In this document: positions 34,675 through 39,728 of the stretch, piece by piece | Layout: each line of letters begins with the position of its first letter | Position numbering within the stretch: position 1 is the stretch's first letter | Source: Fibrobacteria bacterium | Lineage (GTDB): Bacteria > Fibrobacterota > Fibrobacteria > UBA11236 | DNA length: 39,728 bases | NCBI GenBank assembly: GCA_017881725.1 | Contig: JADGQO010000025.1 | Location: 1-39,728 of the forward strand | Reading direction: 5' to 3' | Notes under the pieces: model-generated | The model's input: only the letters and a program-made list of their open reading frames with translations | Database searches by the model: none | What the model was told of the DNA's origin: nothing | Made by a program: the position numbers and the translations under genes

Positions 34675-35594
34675 GGCGGAACAATCACATGCAACCGACG
34701 GAAAATCCACGACCGATGCCGGTCTTCACCGTAACCGCCCTGTTACTGGGTATCCTGTTTTCCCGGACCTCGCTTTTCGCGGACGCGATGGGAACGTCGC
34801 CGCCGGCGCTCCGTTTGGCCGCTTTCAAATCCTCCGATCTGAGCCGCAGCGCGGTGGCGACGGTTTCGGGCAAGGACGAAATGGGGAAGCGCATTTTCAT
34901 TCCCGGGTGCAAAGTGGATTTTTACCTCAAAGGGCCGGGCGCTCCGGAACTGCTGGGCGCGCTCACGACCGACATGCGCGGGCAAGCGCGCTTTCCGTTC
35001 AATAAAAAGCCGGCCGCGGACGTCAACGGAGTCACCACGCTCACCGCCCGGTTGGAGGGAGACCCGAAAAATGCTCCGGTGGAAGCCAGCTTGGCCATCA
35101 AGGATGCCAGCCTGGAACTTGCCCTGAGTAATCAGGATACGGTGAACCTCATCACCGCGCGCGTCGTGGAAATCCGACCCGATGGCCGGCAGGTTCCCGT
35201 GCCCGGCGTGAACGTGGCGTTCAACGTGAAGCGGCTGTTCGGAGCCCTTCCGCTTTCCGAGGAGTCCACGGTGGCGACGGGTGAGGACGGCCGGGCGGAA
35301 TTCGCCTTCCCGAAAGGGATCAAGGGCGATGTTAACGGGGATGTTACCCTGGTGGCCCGCGTCGACGATAACGAGACCTACGGCAACCTGGAGAAGACCG
35401 CGGTCGCCCGTTGGGGCGTCCCCCTGGTGATCGAAAAGAATCCCTTTCCGCGCGAGTTGTGGGAGCCCACGGCGCCGGTATGGATGATCGTCGTCTTTTC
35501 CCTGGTTTTCGGAACCATCTGGTCCATCTATTCCTTCGTGGTTTTCCAACTGACCCGTCTGGAAAAGACGGAGAAAAAAGTCGGGATAAACTGA
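34671..35594 (+). CDS. Membrane-anchored periplasmic protein with Ig/transthyretin-like domains
   Basis: 307 residues. A signal peptide or anchor covers about 18-35. Two beta-sandwich modules follow (about 50-150 and 150-255), each with the sentence V.FYLKGPGAPELLGALTTDMRGQARF or VAFNVKRLFGALPLSEESTVATGEDGRAEF. This repeats a 'hydrophobic strand, loop, T-x-x-G-x-A-x-F' pattern seen in carboxypeptidase-regulatory/transthyretin-like folds. A C-terminal helix (PVWMIVVFSLVFGTIWSIYSFVVF) anchors it in the inner membrane. No heme or cluster motif. It starts on the NrfD stop (ATGA). It may hold the cytochromes to the complex; this is inference. Confidence 0.65.
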   Translation: MRRNNHMQPTENPRPMPVFTVTALLLGILFSRTSLFADAMGTSPPALRLAAFKSSDLSRSAVATVSGKDEMGKRIFIPGCKVDFYLKGPGAPELLGALTTDMRGQARFPFNKKPAADVNGVTTLTARLEGDPKNAPVEASLAIKDASLELALSNQDTVNLITARVVEIRPDGRQVPVPGVNVAFNVKRLFGALPLSEESTVATGEDGRAEFAFPKGIKGDVNGDVTLVARVDDNETYGNLEKTAVARWGVPLVIEKNPFPRELWEPTAPVWMIVVFSLVFGTIWSIYSFVVFQLTRLEKTEKKVGIN

Positions 35595-35632
35595 AACGCT
35601 CAACTGAACCCCGTAACCTAGGTAGTACCCAT

Positions 35633-36085
35633 ATGCAAGCATATTCAAAGAACGAGAGAGGAAGCCGCCTCTCCAAAATAAGCGCGGCCGTGGTAATGGC
35701 GGGACTATTATCCGTGGCGGGTTTCGCCGCCGCGGCATCCGATCCCAACGCGGATACCTGGAAGGCTCCGGAAGCCGCCAAGCATAAGGCCAATCCCGTC
35801 GCCGCGAATCCGGCAACCCTGGCCGAAGGCAAAAAGCTGTTCAAAAAGGAATGCTTTTCCTGCCATGGAGCCAAGGGCGAAGGCGACGGACCCGACAGCC
35901 CCACCTTGGAAAAGGCGCCGGAGGATTTGAGCGCCCCGAAGGTCCAGGACCTTACCGACGGGGAGATCTTCTGGAAAATCACGCAAGGGAAAAAGCCCAT
36001 GCCTTCGGCCCGTAAGAACTTGACCGAGGAGCAACGCTGGACCGTCATCAATTATCTCCGGACCCTGGCCAAGGTGAAGAAATGA
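35633..36085 (+). CDS. Monoheme c-type cytochrome, periplasmic
   Basis: 150 residues. Signal peptide about 14-35. A single heme site CFSCH (Cys74, Cys77, His78) and a likely Met123 axial ligand in GKKPMPS, followed by the usual C-terminal helix (EEQRWTVINYLRTLAK), make a class I cytochrome c. It is a soluble electron carrier next to the NrfD/ferredoxin pair. The leader is 38 nt with a weak ribosome-binding site. Confidence 0.93.
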   Translation: MQAYSKNERGSRLSKISAAVVMAGLLSVAGFAAAASDPNADTWKAPEAAKHKANPVAANPATLAEGKKLFKKECFSCHGAKGEGDGPDSPTLEKAPEDLSAPKVQDLTDGEIFWKITQGKKPMPSARKNLTEEQRWTVINYLRTLAKVKK

Positions 36086-36120
36086 GCCATTCCACATCGA
36101 TAAGCAAAGAAAGGCTGAAT

Positions 36121-37308
36121 ATGAAAACATCCATCTGGGCCGCGCTGCAAGCGGGGATTTTGCTTTGCGCGGGAGGAGCCCTGGCGCAGGAGCCGGCTTC
36201 ACCTGCCGGTCAGAATCAGCCCGCCGCTTCCACGGAGGCAAGTTCCGGAACAACGCATTTCCTTTTGGCCGGCTACGGCGCGGCCGGTTGGGAAAAGGAA
36301 GGGAGCGATCCGTCCACCTTCGGTCCGGCCTTCTTCGCCCCCATTTTCCTCTTCAAGATGACCGATAAATTTTTCTTCGAAAGCGAGATAGAGATTTCGA
36401 TTGAGGATGGCGTCACGTCCTTCCACATGGAGTTCGCGACCTTGCATTATCTCTTGAACGATTATCTCAGCGTATCGGTCGGAAAATTCAATTCCCCGTT
36501 CGGAACTTTCTCGGAGCGGCTGGAACCCGTCTGGATCGATAAGTTTTCGGAGAAGCCCCTGGGCCTGAACGATGAGAAGCTGGGCGTGGGGCCCTTGCAG
36601 GAATACGGAATCGAATTCCGCGGCGGCGCGCCGCTGGGCGATATGAAGGTGAATTACTCCGCTTACGTTACCAACGGACCCATGCTGCTCACCGGCGATA
36701 CGACCAAGGGCCAAACCGCCTTGGTGGCCGGCCAATTGGATTACGCCCATCTCGACAACTTGAAGGACAACAATGAGAACAAGGCCGTGGGCGGACGGGT
36801 GGGACTGCTCCCCTTGTCCAACTCATCCTTGGAAATAGGCCTCTCCGGGCAATTCGCCCGCGTCGGAGCCGATGACGATTCGGCTTACAAGAACATCGGG
36901 GCCCAACTTTTCGCGGGGGACATCTCCTACGTGGCCAAGGTCGGAATGTTGCGCGTGGACGTGAAGGGGCAATACAACCAAGTGAACGTGGACAAAGCGT
37001 CGTATGTGGACACTACCGGAAAGTCGGCGTCCTTCGACAATACCAGCAGCGCCTATTACGCCCAGCTCGCCTTAAGGCCGGCCTACGTGCGCAATCAGAT
37101 CGTCAAGAACATTGAATTGGCCGCCCGCTACAGCGCGGAAAGCCTGCCCAAGTCCTCCGCGTGGGGCGGAAACCAAAGCCAGATCGGATTGGGAGTGAAT
37201 TATTGGTTGAGCTGGAATTCGGTTTTGAAGGCCAGCTATCTGCTCAATAAGGCGGATGGCGAAGCGGACAGCAACAACTATTACGTGCTACTGGCGTTCG
37301 GGATCTAG
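36121..37308 (+). CDS. Porin-like outer-membrane beta-barrel protein
   Basis: 395 residues. A signal peptide ends at ALAQ (about 22). The mature part alternates amphipathic strands, with early landmarks FLLAGYGAAGW and SVSVGKFNSPFGTFSERLEPVW and a C-terminal YYVLLAFGI, as in 14-18-strand porins related to the phosphate-selective/OprO-like group. I chose ATG 36121, which has AAAGG upstream; a frame from 36082 overlaps the cytochrome stop. Its place between two cytochrome genes suggests a channel that could host an electron conduit or admit a substrate; this is inference. Confidence 0.8.
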   Translation: MKTSIWAALQAGILLCAGGALAQEPASPAGQNQPAASTEASSGTTHFLLAGYGAAGWEKEGSDPSTFGPAFFAPIFLFKMTDKFFFESEIEISIEDGVTSFHMEFATLHYLLNDYLSVSVGKFNSPFGTFSERLEPVWIDKFSEKPLGLNDEKLGVGPLQEYGIEFRGGAPLGDMKVNYSAYVTNGPMLLTGDTTKGQTALVAGQLDYAHLDNLKDNNENKAVGGRVGLLPLSNSSLEIGLSGQFARVGADDDSAYKNIGAQLFAGDISYVAKVGMLRVDVKGQYNQVNVDKASYVDTTGKSASFDNTSSAYYAQLALRPAYVRNQIVKNIELAARYSAESLPKSSAWGGNQSQIGLGVNYWLSWNSVLKASYLLNKADGEADSNNYYVLLAFGI

Positions 37309-37356
37309 GGGCGCCGCATGTTCAGTGAAACGGATCATTCCAGAAAGAAAACAGCC

Positions 37357-37626
37357 ATGAACAAGTCAGCCAAAATTCTAATCGGTGGATTAATCCTGGC
37401 GTCGGCAGCCGTCTTCTCCGCCGGATGCGCGGCTTCACCGGCCGTCGCCGATAAAAGCGGTACGCAACTGTGGGGCGAAAATTGCACGCGCTGCCACAAT
37501 ACCCCGCCTTCGTCGGCCTTTTCCAACGAGCAATGGGGAACCATCGGCACCCACATGAAGGAGCGGGCCAACCTGACCGCCGAGGAGGTCAATAAAATCG
37601 TCGCGTTCCTGCAATCCGGCTCTTGA
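37357..37626 (+). CDS. Monoheme c-type cytochrome lipoprotein
   Basis: 89 residues. Lipobox FSAGC gives lipidated Cys24. One heme site CTRCH (Cys43, Cys46, His47), with Met67 in GTHMKER as likely second axial ligand, makes a very small cytochrome c fixed to a membrane, possibly the outer one. The ATG at 37357 follows 48 nt after the porin stop; an in-frame ATG at 37318 has no signal-peptide logic. Last intact gene of the operon. Confidence 0.9.
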   Translation: MNKSAKILIGGLILASAAVFSAGCAASPAVADKSGTQLWGENCTRCHNTPPSSAFSNEQWGTIGTHMKERANLTAEEVNKIVAFLQSGS

Positions 37627-37689
37627 TCATTCCATCCCGCGCATTCGCCGCAGATCGCCGTCGGGGCTAGTCTCTCCGGCGGGATGGGC

Positions 37690-38790
37690 AAGGCTCCCAG
37701 CATGGCCGTGAGGCTGGTCATGACGATGGGCCGGAAACGCGACACCGAAGCCTCCAGGATGGCTTGCCCCACCGACAGGCCCGCTTCCTTGCGCTGGTTG
37801 GCGAACTCGACGATCAAAATCCCGTTCTTGGTCACCAACCCGATGAGCATGATGATTCCGATCTCGCTGAAGATGTTCAGGGTCTGATCGAAATACCACA
37901 GCGACAGCAACGCGCCGGCGAAGGCCAAGGGCAAGGTCAGCATCACGATGAACGAATCCGTGAAGCTTTCGAATTGCGCGGCCAATACCAGATAGATGAG
38001 CACCAAGGCGAAGATGAACGCGAAGGCCAGGCTCGATGAGCTTTCCGAATAGTCGCGCGCCGGGCCGGGCAGGGCGGTGGTGTAGCTTTCGTCCAAGACG
38101 CGCTGGGCGATGGCGTTCACGGCGTTGATGCCGTCCCCCATGGTTTCCCCCGGAACCAGTCCGGCCTTGATGGTGGCGGCCGAATACCGGTTGTAGCGGA
38201 ACAATTGCGGCGGGCTGCTGGCCTCCAGCGTCTTCACCACGTTATCCAACTGGATCAAGCGGCCCGTGCCGCTGCGCACGTAGGCCGATCGCAGGTCCAA
38301 CGGCTTGTCGCGATCGATGCTCAGGCGGATTTCCGGTTTTCCGAATCCTTCAGGACCACGCGTCCCGAACCCGTATTCACCGCACCGGCGCCATCGAAAC
38401 TAGCCGGTGCCAAGGTCAATATCGCCGCGCGCTCCAGAACGTCCTGCGCGCACAGATCCGCCACCGCGCCCATGATGGCGAAGCTGATCCAGCGGCGCGC
38501 CAATCGCGGAGGAAGACGAAGATCACCACCACCGGCAGGAAGGCGATGATCAAGGTCTCCGTAACTTCGCGGATGGAGCGGCGAATGGTGGTGGTATCGT
38601 CCAGGAACATCTCCACGCGCAAGGCATTGGGAAAGTCCTTGTTCGGATTCGGACGGCTTGGTGAGCCGGCATAGGGTGCGGATGGTGAATTCCGTTCGGC
38701 TGCCATCGATGCGCCCCGACGGCAACTCCACGTTCTTGCGGTCCGGTGCGGATTTCACGTCCTGCGCCGTGACGCCGCGGAAATTCGACA
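37690..38790 (-). pseudogene. Degraded RND (HAE1/AcrB-type) efflux pump gene
   Basis: Read on the minus strand, pieces of an RND pump appear in the right order but in changing frames and with stretches missing. 38785-38650 encodes FRGVTAQDVK and VELPSGRIDGSRTEFTIRTL. 38640-38500 encodes LRVEMFLDDTTTIRRSIREV and VIFVFLRDWRA. 38460-38350 encodes ASFDGAGAVNTGSGRVVLKD. 38330-37690 encodes IDRDKPLDLRSAYVRSGTGR, then an intact run of C-terminal membrane helices (AAQFESFTDSFIVMLTLPLA, EIGIIMLIGLVTKNGILIVE, RPIVMTSLTAMLGALPI). The last helices and the N-terminal third are absent. A full RND gene would be about 3.1 kb. Confidence 0.88.
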
Positions 38791-38794
38791 TGCG

Positions 38795-39389
38795 CGCCAA
38801 GCTCACGTCCGCGCTGGAACACCGGCCGGAGTTGGCGGCGGCGAAGTTACGCCGGGAATCCAGCCGCGAGCAATTACGCGCGGCCCAAAGCGCGCGCCTG
38901 CCCGATCTGACCGGCACGGCGGGATATGGCGGACAGTCCTCGCGGTTGGATTCGGATTCGGAGAAATGTTGGAACGTCGGCGTGGGGCTGACCTTGCCGC
39001 TTATGACGCGCGGGGCGCTGCAAGCCGGAGTCGATCAGGCCCGGGGCGGGTTGCAACAATCGGAAGCCTAGGCGCAAAGCCTGGAACAAGCCGTGGTCCA
39101 GGAAATGGAGCAGGACGTCTTGAAATTGCGCGAGGCCGCGGAGCGCATGCAGGTGGCGTCCAAAGTGGTGGCTTCGGCGCAGCTGGCCCTGGACCTTTCC
39201 GAAGAACGCTTCCGGCAAGGCGTGGGCCAGGCGTTGGAAGTGATCGATTCGGAGCTGGGCATCGCCAACGCGCGCATCCAGGCAGTGCAGGCCGTCAGCG
39301 ATTATCGCTCCGGCGAAGTGCGTCTGCTGCGGGTTACGGGCCGCCTCAAGCTTCCCGCCGTGATGCTCCCGGACGGCGCCCTTCCCTAA
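38795..39389 (+). pseudogene. TolC-family outer-membrane efflux protein fragment
   Basis: The plus-strand frame encodes the TolC helix pattern LEHRPELAAAKLRRES, RAAQSARLPDLTGTAGYG, VGVGLTLPLMTRGAL, then an in-frame TAG at 39069-39071, then QAVVQEMEQDVLKLREAAER, LALDLSEERFRQGVGQALEVID and a normal end. The N-terminal half of the protein is missing: homology begins abruptly at about 38795, where the opposite strand enters the RND remnant. An amber codon and lost N-terminus make it a pseudogene. RND and TolC genes normally run the same way; here they are head to head. Confidence 0.85.
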
Positions 39390-39611
39390 ACAGGGTGTTG
39401 CGGAAGCCCCGCGAGGCCAAAGCGCGCGTATTCCGCCGACGCCCGCGCGGACTTTCAACGACCTGCTAAAAAACGCCCTGCTAAAAGATCGCCTTATGAT
39501 TTCCCCCCGGATGGTTTTACCTTGGAGGAGGAGAAACGCTTCCTCATCAACCCCGGGCCGCGTAGGCGAAGGAGAAAATATGCCACGGAAGAAATTCATT
39601 GCGAATAAAGA

Positions 39612-39633
39612 ACCCCGCGGCAAGCCACGGGGT
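39612..39633. repeat. REP-like hairpin, copy 1
   Basis: ACCCCGCGG, loop CAAG, CCACGGGGT: 8 of 9 pairs. It is followed by ATTGA. Confidence 0.6.
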
Positions 39634-39690
39634 ATTGAAACCAGGGGAAATGCAAAAGTCGAGAATTGCATGCAAATACCTAATCTAAAG

Positions 39691-39706
39691 CCGCAGCAAG
39701 CTGTGG
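39691..39706. repeat. REP-like hairpin, copy 2 (degenerate)
   Basis: CCGCAG, loop CAAG, CTGTGG, then GGAATTGACCC. It aligns with copy 1 over about 31 bp (39687-39717), with the same GCAAGC centre and GGGG-x-ATTGA right flank. Confidence 0.5.
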
Positions 39707-39728
39707 GGAATTGACCCAAGTGATTAAA

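Larger units (their letters stand above)
39390..39728. other. Gene-free end of window with two REP-like hairpins
   Basis: No gene can be supported here. A direct repeat of CCTGCTAAAA lies at 39460-39486, and two related hairpins follow at 39612-39633 and 39691-39706. Confidence 0.5.

Noticed and set aside
36082..36120. Earlier ATG for the porin overlapping the cytochrome stop
   Set aside because: It would place 13 polar residues before the signal peptide; the ATG at 36121 has a better ribosome-binding site. Coupling through 36082 cannot be excluded.

Overview
The window looks like a chromosomal stretch of a GC-rich, Gram-negative, probably environmental bacterium. Lipoprotein signal peptides, outer-membrane beta-barrels, a Tat-exported iron-sulfur protein, RND/TolC remnants and a PEP-CTERM protein all point to a double membrane. 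The large PKD/cadherin-like/LamG lipoproteins and the sucA-odhB-lpdA arrangement would fit the FCB group (for example Fibrobacterota). That placement is an inference; no rRNA or marker-gene phylogeny is possible from this window.

Left part (1-12 kb). A CsgG/LpoB-like envelope protein precedes a bacterial-Ig lipoprotein. A gene-free stretch follows, holding a decayed VOC (glyoxalase-like) gene and a dispersed repeat. Next come a prolyl oligopeptidase, a DUF1761 membrane protein, a lone PEP-CTERM protein, a DrrAB-type ABC exporter on the minus strand, a beta-barrel-like protein translationally coupled to a PqiA-like protein, a YceH (DUF480) protein, a Cof-type HAD phosphatase, and a small CDGSH iron-sulfur protein behind a promoter carrying a palindrome.

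Middle (12-28 kb). A small envelope protein overlaps a 1441-residue lipoprotein built from three units repeating at exactly 564 bp, followed by cadherin-like and LamG-like domains and a strong terminator. The 2-oxoglutarate dehydrogenase complex (sucA, odhB, lpdA) is read on the minus strand. After an ArfB-like peptide-release protein and a DinB-like protein come a thioredoxin / DUF4266 / DUF3570 cassette coupled by overlapping stop-start codons, a GNAT acetyltransferase, and a stand-alone integrase-type SAM-like domain.

Right part (28-38 kb), the most interesting region. A membrane histidine kinase and a sigma-54-type response regulator, joined by an overlapping stop/start, lie directly upstream of a seven-gene operon. 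The operon encodes a degenerate receiver domain, a Tat-exported four-cluster ferredoxin, an NrfD/PsrC membrane quinol protein, a membrane-anchored Ig/transthyretin-like periplasmic protein, a monoheme cytochrome c, a porin-like beta-barrel and a monoheme cytochrome c lipoprotein. Upstream of it I see a good -24/-12 (sigma-54) element and two related inverted repeats that could be the activator sites. The operon has no molybdopterin or other recognisable catalytic subunit. It therefore reads as a regulated quinone-to-periplasm or quinone-to-outer-membrane electron-transfer module whose final partner is unknown.

The end (37.6-39.7 kb) is a gene graveyard: a multiply deleted RND efflux pump and a TolC fragment in head-to-head orientation, then two degenerate REP-like hairpins. 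A recurring oddity is short in-frame tandem duplications (12-21 bp units) in several unrelated genes. No rRNA, tRNA, CRISPR array or complete insertion sequence was seen.
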